Source of the DNA: Secundilactobacillus yichangensis
Lineage (GTDB): Bacteria; Bacillota; Bacilli; Lactobacillales; Lactobacillaceae
Direction of reading: 5' to 3'
DNA: 64,000 nt
Assembly: GCF_016861565.1 (NCBI RefSeq)
Contig: NZ_BOLK01000002.1
Location: 124,001 to 188,000, forward strand
This document shows, piece by piece, positions 23,442 through 35,039 of the stretch. The position numbers were made by a program, and so were the translations under genes. A model generated the notes under the pieces. That model saw only the letters and a program-made list of their open reading frames with translations. It was not told where the DNA came from and searched no databases. Positions within the stretch are counted from its first letter, which is position 1. Each line of letters starts with the position of its first letter.

Positions 23442-24170
23442 ATGTCACATAAGCATTTAATGCTAACTGCCATTTTGACAATTGGCATGATTCTAGTCGG
23501 CTGCGGGAGCCAGGCAAAATCAAATAAAACAGCTAAATCAGGTTCGCAGACCTCATCCAGCCAGCAAGTCAAAACACCGGAAAAATCAGTGTCTGATCAA
23601 GCTACTATGAAGCCCTATAAAGTACCACGTTCAGAAAAGAGTAGCCACAACTACCAAAAATCAGGGCTGCTTTCGTTTCCTGGCCAGTTTGCTTATGATC
23701 AAGCTGGCACTAAACTGACCTTGTCACAAAACAAGCGGCTAAATCAGCAAACTGCAAGTCAGGGAATAAGTTATCAGGTCACTGACGTCAAGCGCTTTAA
23801 TAATAATGCCAAAACAAAACGGGCTATGCAGATGGCTCAACAGGCTTTTAACATTGGTCAAATTCCCAATCCTTACCAAACCCTGCAGATTAAATTTACA
23901 GTTAAAAACACTTCCGACCATCCGGTTAAAATTGACGGTATTCAACGGGTCACTCTTAACGGTTCAAGACCCATTGCTTCTAATGGAATCAGTGACCCAA
24001 GTGCCGGACAAGTCCTTAATAAAAACAGTGCCAAGACCTTCTCCGGAATGATTCTGATTGGCCCCAGTAATTTTAAAGTTAATCAGATAAACGTTAAATT
24101 CTCGGGCAGTTTCAACGACTCCGGTCAGTTAGTTTCAAAATCACCAGCTGCACTTATAATCAAGCTTTAA
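23442..24170 (+). CDS. Cell-surface lipoprotein, possibly DUF4352-like
   Basis: A 242-residue protein with a lipobox signal sequence: the hydrophobic stretch is followed by MILVGCGSQAKS, Cys at the lipidation site. A Ser/Thr/Lys linker is followed by a beta-sandwich-like domain (LQIKFTVKNTSDHPVKIDGI, FSGMILIGP) that resembles DUF4352/telomeric-type immunoprotective lipoproteins. GGAGG precedes the ATG. Located on the outer face of the membrane; function unknown. Confidence 0.8.
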   Translation: MSHKHLMLTAILTIGMILVGCGSQAKSNKTAKSGSQTSSSQQVKTPEKSVSDQATMKPYKVPRSEKSSHNYQKSGLLSFPGQFAYDQAGTKLTLSQNKRLNQQTASQGISYQVTDVKRFNNNAKTKRAMQMAQQAFNIGQIPNPYQTLQIKFTVKNTSDHPVKIDGIQRVTLNGSRPIASNGISDPSAGQVLNKNSAKTFSGMILIGPSNFKVNQINVKFSGSFNDSGQLVSKSPAALIIKL

Positions 24171-24186
24171 CCCTTGCAATCGACAT

Positions 24187-24230
24187 AAAACACCGTGTAC
24201 TGACGCAAAGCGTTTGTACACGGTGTTTTT
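24187..24230. terminator. Bidirectional terminator
   Basis: AAAACACCGTGTAC pairs with GTACACGGTGTTTTT across a 15-nt loop. It separates the convergent lipoprotein and acyltransferase genes. Confidence 0.9.
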
Positions 24231-24232
24231 GA

Positions 24233-26170
24233 TTATTTTTCTGTAGACGCTCCAGAATCAGTCAACCGCTGAACTAATAAGTGCGTATAGTTGCGGTTCC
24301 CCGTTGGATTAGGGTGGACATTATCATTGTAGAACCATTCCTTATGGTTCTTACTGAGATCATGCCAATCAACTAATTCAACGTTTGGGTAACGCTTGGC
24401 GGCCTTTGCAATCGTGGTGTTAACGGACGTTTCCCAGTTTCGGGTTGGCACGTGTGTGTTAACCCAGAAGATGTGGCGCTTTGGACCGACCATGTGGATC
24501 ACTCGATCGATTTGGTGATCAGTCATTGGACTGTTAGTACCCAAATTAATAACCACTGTGTTCGCCAAAGCCCCCTGTGATTTGAGGGATGCAATCTGCC
24601 TTGGTGCTTGCCAGATTTGACGCCCAACGCCTGCCGAAACATAGGTGTTCGGAATCACCTGACGAATATCTTTAGACACATCCACCATGACAGAATCCCC
24701 AATAGCAGTCACAGACAGATTCTTAGCCTGGACATACTGACGCTTAGTTAAGCCATAGGCCCTAACGAGTTCTTTTTGATGGGCAGTTAACTTAACTTTT
24801 CTCCAAGTTTCTTCGCGTTTTTTCTCAGCCGCAGCCTTTTTGGCAGCTGCTCGCTGTTTCTTTAAGGCTGCTTTGTTAGAAGAAGCATCCTGTTTTTGAT
24901 TATGCTTAATATTAGTTTGCAGCGCTGAGTCATTGGCTTCCGAATGCGTTGGGGAAGTTGCAGCCCCAAACAGCGCTACAACCGTAACCAAAACGGCTGG
25001 AATCACCGCATAACGGTGCTTGCCAAAAGCCTTCGGATTCTTGAAAAACTGCTTCACCAAGGCTGGCAGCTGACCATAATTGTAATGGCGTAACGGCCGC
25101 TCCAAGTACCGGTAGGATAGATCACTAGTGATCAAAATTAAAATGGTTTCCACCAGCGCATTTAACACCGGATGGGCAGCAATATTAGTTACTTTAGCTT
25201 CGTAAAAAATCATGATTGGAAACTGGTACAAGTAAATGCCATAGCTGCGCTTCCCCACCCAATCAAAGACTCGGTTAGTAAACAGTTGATTCATAAAGCC
25301 GGCTGGATGAGCTACAGTAGCTACCAGAATAGTCGACAAAAATGTAAACAGGAACATGCCGCCATGGTACGTCAAACTTGACTGACCTGACATCGTGAAA
25401 AACATCGTGATCAAAATTAACAAACTAACGATTCCAGCACCATTTAAAAGCCACTTGGCTTGACTGTCCAGTTCACTCTTCAGCTTAGTAGCTGGCCAAA
25501 CGAAGGCCAACGCAACACCAAACAAAATGGCAAACATCCGTGTATCAGTACCGTAATAAACCCGGTTGGTCATTGCGGTACCGGTATACAAGTATCCCAT
25601 CCAAATTGCTGACATCACCGATAAACTTAAAACAAGGTAGAAAATTGACTTTCGTTCCTTAAAAATAAACAACAGTATCACTAAGATAGCCGGCCAGAAT
25701 AAATAAAACTGGCCTTCAATTGAAAGCGACCAGAGGTGTGTAAATGGTGACTCACCATTGAACCGGTCAAAGTATGACTGCCCATGGCCAATTTCCCACC
25801 AGTTGTACACGTAAAGTAAATTAGTACTAATAATGGCCTTCAAGCTGACAAATAGCGAACGCTGAAACAAGGTGATATACGCTGCCGTCGTCAGTACCAT
25901 TGTAACTAACGCTGGATAAAGCCGTTTCATTCGTCGAACATAAAAACTGGCGATATCGATTTTTCCATTTTGTTCGTATTCCTGTAATAGCAGATCAGTA
26001 ATTAAATAACCAGACACCACAAAGAATATTGGAACGCCTAAATAGCCCCCCTGCAAGCTATAAGGCAATAGGTGATAGACAATCACACCAATCACCGCAA
26101 TAGTCCGGATTCCGTCAAACCCAGAAATATAACGGCTATGCTTAAGCCGTTTACTCCCTGCGTGTTGCAT
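24233..26170 (-). CDS. Membrane O-acetyltransferase with SGNH domain (OatA-like)
   Basis: A 645-residue protein. The N-terminal acyltransferase_3 domain has about 10 membrane helices (SGFDGIRTIAVIGVIVYHLL, THLWSLSIEGQFYLFWPA). A Lys/Ala-rich linker leads to an extracellular SGNH hydrolase domain with the GDS motif AIGDSVMVDVSKDI, GTNSPMT and the DxxH motif YNDNVHPNPTG. This is the architecture of OatA, which O-acetylates peptidoglycan and gives lysozyme resistance. Substrate could instead be teichoic acid or polysaccharide. Confidence 0.9.
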   Translation of the reverse strand: MQHAGSKRLKHSRYISGFDGIRTIAVIGVIVYHLLPYSLQGGYLGVPIFFVVSGYLITDLLLQEYEQNGKIDIASFYVRRMKRLYPALVTMVLTTAAYITLFQRSLFVSLKAIISTNLLYVYNWWEIGHGQSYFDRFNGESPFTHLWSLSIEGQFYLFWPAILVILLFIFKERKSIFYLVLSLSVMSAIWMGYLYTGTAMTNRVYYGTDTRMFAILFGVALAFVWPATKLKSELDSQAKWLLNGAGIVSLLILITMFFTMSGQSSLTYHGGMFLFTFLSTILVATVAHPAGFMNQLFTNRVFDWVGKRSYGIYLYQFPIMIFYEAKVTNIAAHPVLNALVETILILITSDLSYRYLERPLRHYNYGQLPALVKQFFKNPKAFGKHRYAVIPAVLVTVVALFGAATSPTHSEANDSALQTNIKHNQKQDASSNKAALKKQRAAAKKAAAEKKREETWRKVKLTAHQKELVRAYGLTKRQYVQAKNLSVTAIGDSVMVDVSKDIRQVIPNTYVSAGVGRQIWQAPRQIASLKSQGALANTVVINLGTNSPMTDHQIDRVIHMVGPKRHIFWVNTHVPTRNWETSVNTTIAKAAKRYPNVELVDWHDLSKNHKEWFYNDNVHPNPTGNRNYTHLLVQRLTDSGASTEK

Positions 26171-26212
26171 CGATTCTCCCTCGTTTCATCTCTTAAGTTA
26201 AACTTAAAAATT

Positions 26213-27517
26213 CTATTCCACAAATTCAAAGGTAAAGTCATCGATTTGAACTAAATCACCGTTATGAGCACCCTTTTCTCTCAAAGCGTCATCAACTCCC
26301 ATACCTCGCAGTTGCCGTGCAAAACGCAGCGTACTTTCTTCGTGATCCATGTTGGTCATCTGGAATAGTCGCTCTAACTTGGCACCGGTTAATACCCAAG
26401 TGCCATCTTCGTCACGGTTAATGTCAAAGTCGTCCGAATCAGCTGGCTGTTCATCCGTAATCAGCATCTTCTGAAGATCATCCACACCCTTAACTGGGAA
26501 TGCAGGTGTCTGATCAAGAATCTCAACCGTCTTTTGAATCAGCGGTGTTAATCCTTCATGCGTTACGCTAGAAATAGCCATAACAACTGGCGGTGTTGCT
26601 AACGTGGTGTCTTTTGCCAGCTTCTCTTTCAATGTAACTAAATTATCCGCTGAATCTGGCAGATCCATCTTTGTTGCCACGACAATCTGAGGCCGTTTCA
26701 ATAAATCTGGATCATACTTCTTTAATTCAGCGTTGATCTTCAAAAAGTCATCGTACGGATCACGGTCTTCGAACCCACTGACATCAATTAAATGCAGCAG
26801 TACCCTCGTCCGCTCAATGTGCTTCAAGAACTCAATTCCAAGACCAACGCCGTCAGCAGCACCCTCAATCAAACCGGGTAGATCGGCCACCGCAAAATCA
26901 CGGCCATCACTCAACTTAACCATCCCTAAATTAGGGGTAAGGGTCGTAAAATGATATTCGCCAATCTTCGGTTTAGCACTGGTGATGGCTGACAGCAAGG
27001 TCGACTTTCCAACTGATGGAAAGCCAATTAGACCAACATCCGCCAACAATTTTAATTCCAAGCGAACGCGGCGCTCTTCTCCAGGAGCACCATTTTCAGC
27101 TAATTCCGGTGCGGGGTTCTTCGGTGTCGCAAAGTGGACGTTACCACGTCCGCCACGGCCGCCATGAGCGACAACCAATTGATCATCTGGCTCAACTAAA
27201 TCAGCAATCACCATGTTAGTTTCATCATCAATCACCGTTGTGCCTTCGGGAACCAAAATGACCCGATCTTCCGCACCGCGGCCTGTCATTCCTTTAATAC
27301 CGCCATTTTGACCATGGTCGGCCTTAAACTTTTGGTTATAACGAAAATCCATCAGGGTACGAAGCCCCGTACTTACTTTGAACACAACGCTGCCGCCGCG
27401 GCCACCATCGCCGCCGGCTGGTCCACCATTGGGCTCATACTTTTCTCGCCGGAAAGCAACCATTCCGTTGCCACCATTTCCGGCCTTAACATTTATTGTA
27501 ACGTGATCTACAAACAT
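26213..27517 (-). CDS. obgE: GTPase Obg
   Basis: A 434-residue protein. It has the Gly-rich Obg fold ([35 protein letters not shown]) followed by the G domain ([40 protein letters not shown]) and the C-terminal OCT domain ([20 protein letters not shown]). It is an essential ribosome-associated GTPase involved in 50S assembly and stress control. Confidence 0.97.
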   Translation of the reverse strand: MFVDHVTINVKAGNGGNGMVAFRREKYEPNGGPAGGDGGRGGSVVFKVSTGLRTLMDFRYNQKFKADHGQNGGIKGMTGRGAEDRVILVPEGTTVIDDETNMVIADLVEPDDQLVVAHGGRGGRGNVHFATPKNPAPELAENGAPGEERRVRLELKLLADVGLIGFPSVGKSTLLSAITSAKPKIGEYHFTTLTPNLGMVKLSDGRDFAVADLPGLIEGAADGVGLGIEFLKHIERTRVLLHLIDVSGFEDRDPYDDFLKINAELKKYDPDLLKRPQIVVATKMDLPDSADNLVTLKEKLAKDTTLATPPVVMAISSVTHEGLTPLIQKTVEILDQTPAFPVKGVDDLQKMLITDEQPADSDDFDINRDEDGTWVLTGAKLERLFQMTNMDHEESTLRFARQLRGMGVDDALREKGAHNGDLVQIDDFTFEFVE

Positions 27518-27622
27518 AGCATTTCTCCATTATTCCATTTCATTCGGACATTCCTAACCTTGCTATTATCTAATGAATACCGTTAAATTACCACCGTTTA
27601 TTGAAACTTTTTTAAGTTTGCG

Positions 27623-29413
27623 CTAGCTAGTCTCCGTTGTTTTGGCTAAAGTCAGGTGGATAGTATCGGCCACCGACTTAGAAATACCCAGTTCATGCAG
27701 TTCCTCTGGAGTTGCAGCAGCAATCTTTTTCATTGAGCCAAACTTCCGCAGCAACTTATTTCTGGTTTTGGGACCAACTCCGTTAATATCGTCCAAGCGT
27801 GAGCTCAGCGAGTTCTTTGCGTGAACTTTCCGGTGAAAGGTGATGGCAAACCGGTGAACTTCGTCTTGAATCCGCTGGAGCAGATAGAAGCCCTGCGATT
27901 TCGGATCAAGATGCAACGGTGTGTCGTTGACCTCTGATAATAAATCAGCCGTCTTATGCTTATCGTTTTTAACCATTGCAGCCACTGGGATTTCAAGCCC
28001 TAATTCGTTTTCCAATACGTCTTTAGCTGCTTCCAGCTGAATGGCACCACCATCCATAAGTACCAAATCAGGCATTGCCTCATGTTCCTTCAATAGCCGC
28101 GTGTAACGCCGTCGAATAACTTCACGGGTACTAGCAGCTTCATCTGCATGATGCACCGTTTTTAGCTTATATTTGCGATACAAGCTTTTATTCGGCTGCC
28201 CATCTACAAAAACGACCATGGCCGAGACCAAATCTGCTCCTTGAATATGGGAGTGGTCAAAGGCCTCAATTTTATGCCCTGGCGCAATCCCCAGCGCATC
28301 CGTGATCTCTTTCATAGCACCAGTGGTCTTTTGCTCATCAAGCTCCAGCAACCGAAACTTTTCCTCCAGCACTAACCGAGCGTTCTTTCCAGCCATCTCA
28401 AGCAGTGCCCGTTTTTCACCACGCTGCGGCGTTCTAACCGGCATTGGCAGCATCTCTTCCAAAATATCCTTCGGCAAACTTTCGGGTACCAAGATTTCCT
28501 TTGGAAAAACACTATTTTTCCGGTGGTAAAACTGAATAATAAAACTGGTCATTTCTTCAATTTCATCGTTCACGATTGGAAATAGCCGTTTTTCACGTTT
28601 AATCAATCGTGCTTGACGAATGAAGAAAACCTGAACCGACAACCAGCCCTTATCCAGATAAAAATTAAAAATGTCCCGCGGTGTTTGGTCATTGGAAATG
28701 ATTTTTTGCTTTTCAACCGTGACTTCGATGTAATGCATCTGATCACGAATCTCAGCAGCCCGCTCAAACTCCAGGTTATCTGAAGCCTTCTTCATCTGGG
28801 CATTTAGATGCCGTTTGACAGTGGCTACATTGCCATTTAAGAAGGACTTGATACGTTCAATCTGTTTATCATATTGTTCTTTTGGTACTTCTTTAAAGCA
28901 GGCCCCTAAACATTGCCCCATGTGATAATACAGGCACGGCCGGTTCTGGAAGCCGTTGCAGCGACGCAACGGATAAACCTTCTGCAGAAAATGCAAGGTT
29001 TCTTCAGCAGCGTAGACGTTGGGATACGGACCAAAGTAATACGCCCCGTCTTTACGAATCGAACTGACGATCTGCATAGTAGGGTCGCGTTCATTGGTAA
29101 TCTTAATGTAGGGATAGCCTGTCCCCTGTTTTAACTTGATATTGTAATGCGGCTGATGCTTTTGAATCATCGTAATTTCAAGCAAAAACGCTTCTTTATC
29201 AGTGGAAGTCACAATGGTTTCAAAATCAGCAATTTCCGAAACTAATCGTGCTGTTTTCCCTTCATGACTGCTTTTAAAATAGGACCGGACGCGGTTCTTC
29301 AAGTTTTTTGCCTTGCCAACGTAAATGATGTGCCCATTGATATTTTTCATCATATAAATACCAGGCATGTCAGGCAAAAGTGCTAATTTATGTTCTAGAT
29401 ATTCGGTGGCCAA
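27623..29413 (-). CDS. uvrC: Excinuclease ABC subunit C
   Basis: About 596 residues. The GIY-YIG domain (MPGIYMMKNINGHIIYVGKA, LKNRVRSYF) makes the 3' cut. UVR motif (ARRNARIHVEIGDQ equivalent near FERAAEIRDQMHYIEV), the C-terminal RNase H-like domain (EAFDHSHIQGADLVSAMVVF) for the 5' cut, and a terminal HhH2 follow. TTG 29413 has GGAGG 8 bases upstream; the upstream open frame is not needed. Acts with UvrA and UvrB in nucleotide excision repair. Confidence 0.96.
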   Translation of the reverse strand: MATEYLEHKLALLPDMPGIYMMKNINGHIIYVGKAKNLKNRVRSYFKSSHEGKTARLVSEIADFETIVTSTDKEAFLLEITMIQKHQPHYNIKLKQGTGYPYIKITNERDPTMQIVSSIRKDGAYYFGPYPNVYAAEETLHFLQKVYPLRRCNGFQNRPCLYYHMGQCLGACFKEVPKEQYDKQIERIKSFLNGNVATVKRHLNAQMKKASDNLEFERAAEIRDQMHYIEVTVEKQKIISNDQTPRDIFNFYLDKGWLSVQVFFIRQARLIKREKRLFPIVNDEIEEMTSFIIQFYHRKNSVFPKEILVPESLPKDILEEMLPMPVRTPQRGEKRALLEMAGKNARLVLEEKFRLLELDEQKTTGAMKEITDALGIAPGHKIEAFDHSHIQGADLVSAMVVFVDGQPNKSLYRKYKLKTVHHADEAASTREVIRRRYTRLLKEHEAMPDLVLMDGGAIQLEAAKDVLENELGLEIPVAAMVKNDKHKTADLLSEVNDTPLHLDPKSQGFYLLQRIQDEVHRFAITFHRKVHAKNSLSSRLDDINGVGPKTRNKLLRKFGSMKKIAAATPEELHELGISKSVADTIHLTLAKTTETS

Positions 29414-29560
29414 AGAGACGACCTCCTTCCGCTTCATTCTCTGGGATACAGCTATCTCGAGCTTCCCCAGTTTCGACGTTTCATTATAACCCCGAATAAG
29501 TGTTTGGGGCAAGCTACCTGCTTTTACCGGTCTAACTAACCATTTGACCGTAACACACAA

Positions 29561-29596
29561 AAACACCATGATTCAAAAATCGAATCATGGTGTTTT
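29561..29596 (-). terminator. Terminator after glnQ
   Basis: On the minus strand AACACCATGATTC pairs with GAATCATGGTGTT across a 7-nt loop, followed by TTTGTG. It ends the glutamine transporter operon before uvrC. Confidence 0.85.
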
Positions 29597-29613
29597 ATGC
29601 ATCACTATCTAAA

Positions 29614-30360
29614 TTAGCTGTTGATAATCTTGCTAATAAAGTCCTTAGCCCGTGGATTTTGCGGGTGTTCGAACATCTCATTTGGCTTATTCTTTTCCAA
29701 AATGTAGCCGTCAGCCATAAACCAAACCTCATTGGCAACTTCTCTGGCAAAGCCCATTTCGTGAGTAACAACCACCATGGTCATGCCATCTTCAGCCAGT
29801 TCCTTCATAACAGACAGCACTTCACCGACCATTTCAGGATCCAACGCACTGGTTGGTTCGTCAAACAGCAACATCTCCGGATCCATTGCTAAGGCTCTAG
29901 CAATCGCCACACGTTGAGCTTGCCCACCTGATAGGCTGCTTGGATAAACGTTGGCTTTTTCTTCCAAACCAACCCGTTTAAGCAGACTCATTGCCTTTTC
30001 TTCAGCATCCTTATCAGACATCTTTTTAACCCGAATTGGTGCTAATTTCAAGTTATCAAGAACCGTCAAGTTAGGGAATAAATTGAAGCTTTGAAATACC
30101 ATCCCCATCCGTTCACGTAAGGTGGTTAATTCTTCTTCAGAAAATTTTTGCGTGTCTTTTCCTTCAAATAATACCTGACCTGCCGTTGGCTTTTCCAACA
30201 TGTTCAAGCAGCGTAAGAACGTACTTTTACCGGAACCTGAAGGGCCAATCACACAAATCACCTGACCAGGCATAACCGTTCCATCAATTTCTTTTAGGAC
30301 TTCGGTTTCGCCATAGTTTTTTTGAAGCTTTTTAACTTCAACTAATGGTTTATCTTGCAT
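29614..30360 (-). CDS. glnQ: Polar amino acid (glutamine-type) ABC transporter ATP-binding protein
   Basis: A 248-residue ABC ATPase. Walker [17 protein letters not shown], signature [16 protein letters not shown], Walker [21 protein letters not shown] and switch His VVTHEMGFA are all present, typical of the polar amino acid (GlnQ/ArtP) subfamily. It energises uptake by the fused permease encoded immediately upstream; the two genes overlap by 11 bp. Confidence 0.94.
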   Translation of the reverse strand: MQDKPLVEVKKLQKNYGETEVLKEIDGTVMPGQVICVIGPSGSGKSTFLRCLNMLEKPTAGQVLFEGKDTQKFSEEELTTLRERMGMVFQSFNLFPNLTVLDNLKLAPIRVKKMSDKDAEEKAMSLLKRVGLEEKANVYPSSLSGGQAQRVAIARALAMDPEMLLFDEPTSALDPEMVGEVLSVMKELAEDGMTMVVVTHEMGFAREVANEVWFMADGYILEKNKPNEMFEHPQNPRAKDFISKIINS

Positions 30361-31831
30361 GTTTCATTCTCCCCTCGAAGTAGTTTAGAATTCTCGTTAA
30401 AATAAACGTCATCACGAAGTAAATGCACATTGCGATGAACACTGGCATAACCCCACGATAAGTATCGGCACGCACAATGTTTAACTGGTAAATCAAATCA
30501 GTGACACCGATGATGGAAACAATTGAACTTTCCTTAACCAGTGAAACAAATTCGTTACCAAGTGCTGGCCAAATATTCTTCAATGCTTGAGGTAAGACCA
30601 CAAAACGCATGGTATCACCCTTAGCTAACCCTAGACTAGCTGAAGCTTCGGTCTGTCCTTTATCAACCGAGTTAATACCACCACGGATAATTTCCTCGAC
30701 ATAAGCACCACTGTTCAGCGACACGGCAATGATACCTGATAATAACGCTGGCAGATTGATAATGATTCCAACACCAAAGTAAACAAACATCACTTGAACC
30801 ATCAATGGGGTCCCACGAACGAATTCGACGTACGCCACCGAAATTGCCTTAAGCAGCTTGCTCTTGCTAAACCGCATCAAAGCTAAGATAGTTCCCAGCA
30901 AAACCCCAAAAACGACTGAAATAGCTGAGATCAATAAGGTATATTCAATCCCTTTAGCAAAGTAAGTCCAGTAGTGGATCATTGAGGTATTGACAGTGTT
31001 AACCTTCATATACTTCCCTGCATCAGCCAAGTACTGAGTCGTCAAGTGCTTTGCCTTGATCTTATCAATACTCTTGTTAACAGCTGCCGCTAAAGTACCG
31101 GAACCCTTTCTAAAGGCCATCGCGGAACCAGTTTCGTTCTTATTCAAATGATAACCGGATTTGATCATTGCCAAATCATGGTCGTTCTTAACGTAAGCTT
31201 CAGCTGATGGCGTTTCAATACCAAGCGCATCGATTTTGTGAGTCTTTAGTGCCAGTACAAGGTCGGTGTTCTTGTCCATTCCCTTAACTGTTGCTCCAGG
31301 AATCTTGGATTTAGCTAAATTATATTGCAGCGTCCCTGTCTGGGCACCAATCTTCTTGTGAGCTAACGCAGCTTTATTCTTATATTTACCAACATCGGTC
31401 TTATTGATCAGGAAACTTTGACCACCATTGTAGTAAATTTCAGAAAAATCAACACTTTGACGCCGCTTAGCAGTTGGGTTGATCCCACTCATGGCCACGT
31501 CAGCTTTACCAGTTTCAACGGCTACCAAAACTGAATCATATGACATGGACTTGATTTCAAGTTTAACGCCTAGATCCTTGGCAACCTGTTTCATGATATC
31601 AACATCCATACCAACAATTCTGGATTTCCCATTTTTGCTGACTTGGAATTCATAAGGCGGGTAATCTGGCGAGGTCGCCATAACGATTTTGCCCCGATCC
31701 TTAATTTTTTGAAGTGAATCATCCGCTGCATACGCGGTGGTATGGTGCGTTGGTTGAACTGTAAATAAAACGAATAATGACAAACACAGTGTCACGATAG
31801 TGAGTAATATGTTTCTCCCCTTGGCTTTCAT
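30350..31831 (-). CDS. glnP: Fused glutamine-type substrate-binding protein and permease
   Basis: A 493-residue protein. A signal/anchor helix is followed by an extracellular SBP_bac_3 domain ([37 protein letters not shown]) at about residues 45-275 and a HisM-type permease domain at about 285-490 ([40 protein letters not shown], the EAA loop [12 protein letters not shown]). Fused binding-protein/permeases are common in lactic acid bacteria. Substrate is probably glutamine or glutamate, not certain from sequence. A promoter lies at 31868-31896. Confidence 0.93.
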   Translation of the reverse strand: MKAKGRNILLTIVTLCLSLFVLFTVQPTHHTTAYAADDSLQKIKDRGKIVMATSPDYPPYEFQVSKNGKSRIVGMDVDIMKQVAKDLGVKLEIKSMSYDSVLVAVETGKADVAMSGINPTAKRRQSVDFSEIYYNGGQSFLINKTDVGKYKNKAALAHKKIGAQTGTLQYNLAKSKIPGATVKGMDKNTDLVLALKTHKIDALGIETPSAEAYVKNDHDLAMIKSGYHLNKNETGSAMAFRKGSGTLAAAVNKSIDKIKAKHLTTQYLADAGKYMKVNTVNTSMIHYWTYFAKGIEYTLLISAISVVFGVLLGTILALMRFSKSKLLKAISVAYVEFVRGTPLMVQVMFVYFGVGIIINLPALLSGIIAVSLNSGAYVEEIIRGGINSVDKGQTEASASLGLAKGDTMRFVVLPQALKNIWPALGNEFVSLVKESSIVSIIGVTDLIYQLNIVRADTYRGVMPVFIAMCIYFVMTFILTRILNYFEGRMKHAR

Positions 31832-31867
31832 TCACCCTAACTTCCTCTCTAAATTTAAGTAACTCCT

Positions 31868-31896
31868 ACATTACACCCAAATCATTCTTTATGCAA
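31868..31896 (-). promoter_or_regulatory. Promoter of the glutamine transporter operon
   Basis: TTGCAT (31896-31891) and TAATGT (31873-31868), spacing 17 bp. The stretch 31897-32090 upstream is AT-rich, with no coding frame recognised. Confidence 0.65.
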
Positions 31897-32115
31897 TAAA
31901 AAACGGAAAAAAGTCTCGTTTATACAAAATAAAGTTGCTTTTTGCGTTATATACACTTTTATATATATTATGCATCTGATTGAAAGAATCCACTTAAATT
32001 GGAACTGTTTGGCCGCCGTTTAACACACCGCTCTTACCGCACACCTTCTTCCACCTTTCTTGCTTTCCCCCTTTCTCCATGATAAACTAAGCCCAATGAA
32101 GGAGTTGACTGCATC

Positions 32116-32286
32116 ATGGGATTGAAAGTAAAACGTCAAAATGACCTCGACGCAATGTTCGGTAAATTTGCCGAAGCCGATATCAAAGATGAAAAACGTG
32201 ACAAGTTTTTAAAACACGACGAACAAAAAGATGCGACTAAAAAGGCTAAGGCTTTAATTAAAGAGCATCGCGACTATCATAAATAA
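32116..32286 (+). CDS. Small charged protein, 56 aa
   Basis: ATG 32116 follows AAGGAG by 11 bases. The product begins MGLKVKRQNDLDAMFGKFAE and is over 45% charged, with a Lys-rich helical tail (DEQKDATKKAKALIKEHRDY). It is a single-gene unit convergent with argH and followed by a shared terminator. Codon use and site support expression. The family is not recognised; it may be a stress or nucleic-acid-associated small protein. Confidence 0.65.
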   Translation: MGLKVKRQNDLDAMFGKFAEADIKDEKRDKFLKHDEQKDATKKAKALIKEHRDYHK

Positions 32287-32288
32287 CA

Positions 32289-32320
32289 AAAAATGGCACC
32301 CCTCTGGGTGTCATTTTTTT
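32289..32320. terminator. Bidirectional terminator
   Basis: AAAAATGGCACCC pairs with GGGTGTCATTTTT across CTCT. It separates the 56-residue gene and argH, which converge. Confidence 0.85.
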
Positions 32321-33701
32321 ATGCATCAATTTCTTTTTTGGCCTGTTTGATTTGTTTACGAACCTGATCAAAACCAGTTCCGCCTTCAGAATGACGGCGT
32401 TCAACCGCAACTTCTGACTTCAAATCGTTATAAACGTCTTCTTCGATCTTGGGCGATGCCTTCTTTAACTCGCTTAATGACATATCTTGTAAGTTCTGAT
32501 GGGTCTGAATACCCTTCAAAACTAACTGCCCCACAATGCCATGCGCTTCTCTAAAAGGCACCCCTTTAGTTGCCAAATAATCCGCTAATTCCGTCGCGTT
32601 CGAAAAGTCATTTTCCGTTGCGGCCTTCATGTTGTCGGCCTTAACAGTTACCGTTGAAAGCATTCCGTTGAAGACTCGTAATGCTGGTAATAAGGTTTTG
32701 ACTGTATCGAAGACTCCCTCCTTATCTTCTTGCAGATCCTTATTGTAGGCCAGCGGCAATGACTTCATCGTGGCTAATAACCCCATCAAGTGGCCGTATA
32801 CCCGGCCGCTCTTACCACGAATCAACTCCGCCATATCTGGATTCTTCTTCTGTGGCATGATCGAACTACCGGTGGTATAAGCATCCGATAATTCTAAGTA
32901 CTGAAATTCATGGCTGACCCACATACTAAGTTCTTCGCAGAATCGAGACAGGTGCATCATTAAGATTGAACTGTTACTGAGAAATTCCAACGCAAAATCA
33001 CGGTCTGAAACCGCATCTAATGAATTAGCGTAAACCTTGCTGAAACCTAACGTTTTTGCCGTCATCTGACGATCGATTGGAAAGGTCGTACCAGCTAACG
33101 CAGCAGCTCCCAGCGGTGAAATATCCGTATGCACTTCATTAAACGTAAACCGTTCCTTGTCACGCTTAAACATTTGGTAATAGGCCATCAAGTAATGACC
33201 GTATGAAATCGGCTGTGCGTGCTGCAAATGCGTGTAGCCTGGCATGATCGTCTCAAGGTTCTTTTCAGCCAAGCTGATCAGCGTTTTTTGTACCGTCGTA
33301 ATTTCATCAATAATCTTTGGTAACCGTTTCTTCAAGTACAGATGGAAGTCCGTTGCAACTTGATCGTTACGTGATCGAGCAGTATGCAGTTTACCTGCCA
33401 CAGGACCGATACGATCCGTCAAAATACTTTCAATATTCATATGAATATCTTCGTTTTCAACGGTAAAAGTTAACGTACCGGCTTCCAGATCTTTTTGAAT
33501 GCTTTCCAGTCCAGCAATGATCTGATCACAATCATCAGAAGGAACGATTCCAGTTTTTTGTAACATTTTAACGTGGGCTAAAGAACCTTCAATATCTTCT
33601 TCAGCCATTAATTGATCAAAGGAAATGGAAGCCCCAAAAGCATCGACCCAAGCGGCCGCCTGCTCTTGAAACCGGCCACCCCAGAGCTTTTTGGTTGCCA
33701 T
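32319..33701 (-). CDS. argH: Argininosuccinate lyase
   Basis: A 460-residue enzyme that splits argininosuccinate to arginine and fumarate, the last step of arginine synthesis. The family signature [15 protein letters not shown] is present with the catalytic Ser loop, and the N-terminal [10 protein letters not shown] is typical. ATG overlaps the argG stop as TAATG, so the pair is translationally coupled. Confidence 0.97.
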   Translation of the reverse strand: MATKKLWGGRFQEQAAAWVDAFGASISFDQLMAEEDIEGSLAHVKMLQKTGIVPSDDCDQIIAGLESIQKDLEAGTLTFTVENEDIHMNIESILTDRIGPVAGKLHTARSRNDQVATDFHLYLKKRLPKIIDEITTVQKTLISLAEKNLETIMPGYTHLQHAQPISYGHYLMAYYQMFKRDKERFTFNEVHTDISPLGAAALAGTTFPIDRQMTAKTLGFSKVYANSLDAVSDRDFALEFLSNSSILMMHLSRFCEELSMWVSHEFQYLELSDAYTTGSSIMPQKKNPDMAELIRGKSGRVYGHLMGLLATMKSLPLAYNKDLQEDKEGVFDTVKTLLPALRVFNGMLSTVTVKADNMKAATENDFSNATELADYLATKGVPFREAHGIVGQLVLKGIQTHQNLQDMSLSELKKASPKIEEDVYNDLKSEVAVERRHSEGGTGFDQVRKQIKQAKKEIDA

Positions 33702-34999
33702 TACTTTGTCGCCTCCGTTTGATGCTTCTTCTCTGATTTCACAGCTACCTTTACCTTACTCTTGGTGTTCTTGGTCACTGCGTTAACGAATGCTGACTGC
33801 TGGTTCTTCATCTTGACTTGTGAGTAAACCGTAGTTGGTAAGCCCCAGAGCTTGATGAAGCCCTTAGCTGCTTCTTGGTCAAATGAATCAGAAGCGGTAT
33901 AGGTAGCTAAGTCCTTGTCATATAATGAACTGTCTGACTTCCGGCCTAAGGTGATCACGTTGCCCTTGAATAATTCAACCTTGATCACACCGTTAACAAC
34001 TTCTTGACTCTTCTTCAAGAAAGCAAGTAAGGCATCCATTAATGGTGAGAACCAAAGCGCGTTATAGATCATTTCGCTTAATTGTTTTTCAATCACTGGC
34101 TTAAAATGAGCTAAATCCCGTTCAAAAGTTAAATCTTCCAACTGTTTGTGGGCCTTCATCAAGACGGTAGCAGCTGGTGCTTCGTATACTTCACGAGACT
34201 TGATACCGACCAGCCGGTTTTCAATGTGGTCGATCCGGCCAACACCATGCTCGCCCGCAATTTTATTGAGCTTTTGAATTAAATCAGCTAGCTGCATTGA
34301 CTTCCCGTTTAACTTCGTTGGGACCCCTTTAACAAAGGTAATCTCAATATCTGTTGGCGTATCCGGTGTTTTATCAATTGGGTTGGTCAATGCATAAGCA
34401 TCTTCTGGTGCACTTACCCATGGATCTTCCAACACACCGGCTTCGTTAGCACGGCCCCAAATATTGGCATCGATTGAGTATGGCGAGTCTAAATCAATTG
34501 GAATTGGAATGTTGTGCTTCTTAGCATAATCAATTTCTTCTTCCCGTGACCAGTGCCAGTCCCGAACTGGACTTAATACTTCTAGTCCTGGGTTCAATGC
34601 GTGGATGGCAACTTCGAACCGAACTTGGTCGTTACCTTTACCGGTACAGCCATGGGCAACTGCTTGCGCATTTTCCTCTTGTGCAACTTCAACCAACTTT
34701 TTACTGATTAAAGGCCGTGAAAGTGCTGAAATCAACGGATACTCACCTTCATAGTAAGTATTACCCTGTAATGCGACCATTGCATAATCTTCAGCAAATT
34801 CTTCAAGCGCATCGATCACATAAACTTTAACAGCACCAACATTCAGTGCTTTTTGCTTGATGAAATCTAGATCCTTACCTTCACCAACGTTGATGCAGCA
34901 AGCAATAACATCATAGCCCTTATCTTTCAACCAAGGAATTGCCACGGAAGTATCTAGTCCGCCAGAATATGCTAATACTACTTTTTTGTTATTTGTCAT
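33701..34999 (-). CDS. argG: Argininosuccinate synthase
   Basis: A 432-residue enzyme joining citrulline and aspartate with ATP. Motifs are [20 protein letters not shown] (PP-loop), [14 protein letters not shown] and [13 protein letters not shown]. Forms a two-gene operon with argH. The C-terminus carries an unusually Lys-rich tail ([20 protein letters not shown]), longer than in many homologues. Confidence 0.97.
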   Translation of the reverse strand: MTNNKKVVLAYSGGLDTSVAIPWLKDKGYDVIACCINVGEGKDLDFIKQKALNVGAVKVYVIDALEEFAEDYAMVALQGNTYYEGEYPLISALSRPLISKKLVEVAQEENAQAVAHGCTGKGNDQVRFEVAIHALNPGLEVLSPVRDWHWSREEEIDYAKKHNIPIPIDLDSPYSIDANIWGRANEAGVLEDPWVSAPEDAYALTNPIDKTPDTPTDIEITFVKGVPTKLNGKSMQLADLIQKLNKIAGEHGVGRIDHIENRLVGIKSREVYEAPAATVLMKAHKQLEDLTFERDLAHFKPVIEKQLSEMIYNALWFSPLMDALLAFLKKSQEVVNGVIKVELFKGNVITLGRKSDSSLYDKDLATYTASDSFDQEAAKGFIKLWGLPTTVYSQVKMKNQQSAFVNAVTKNTKSKVKVAVKSEKKHQTEATK

Positions 35000-35039
35000 G
35001 TGAACGCCCTCTCATTTCTTCTTTTAACTTAATGATACG

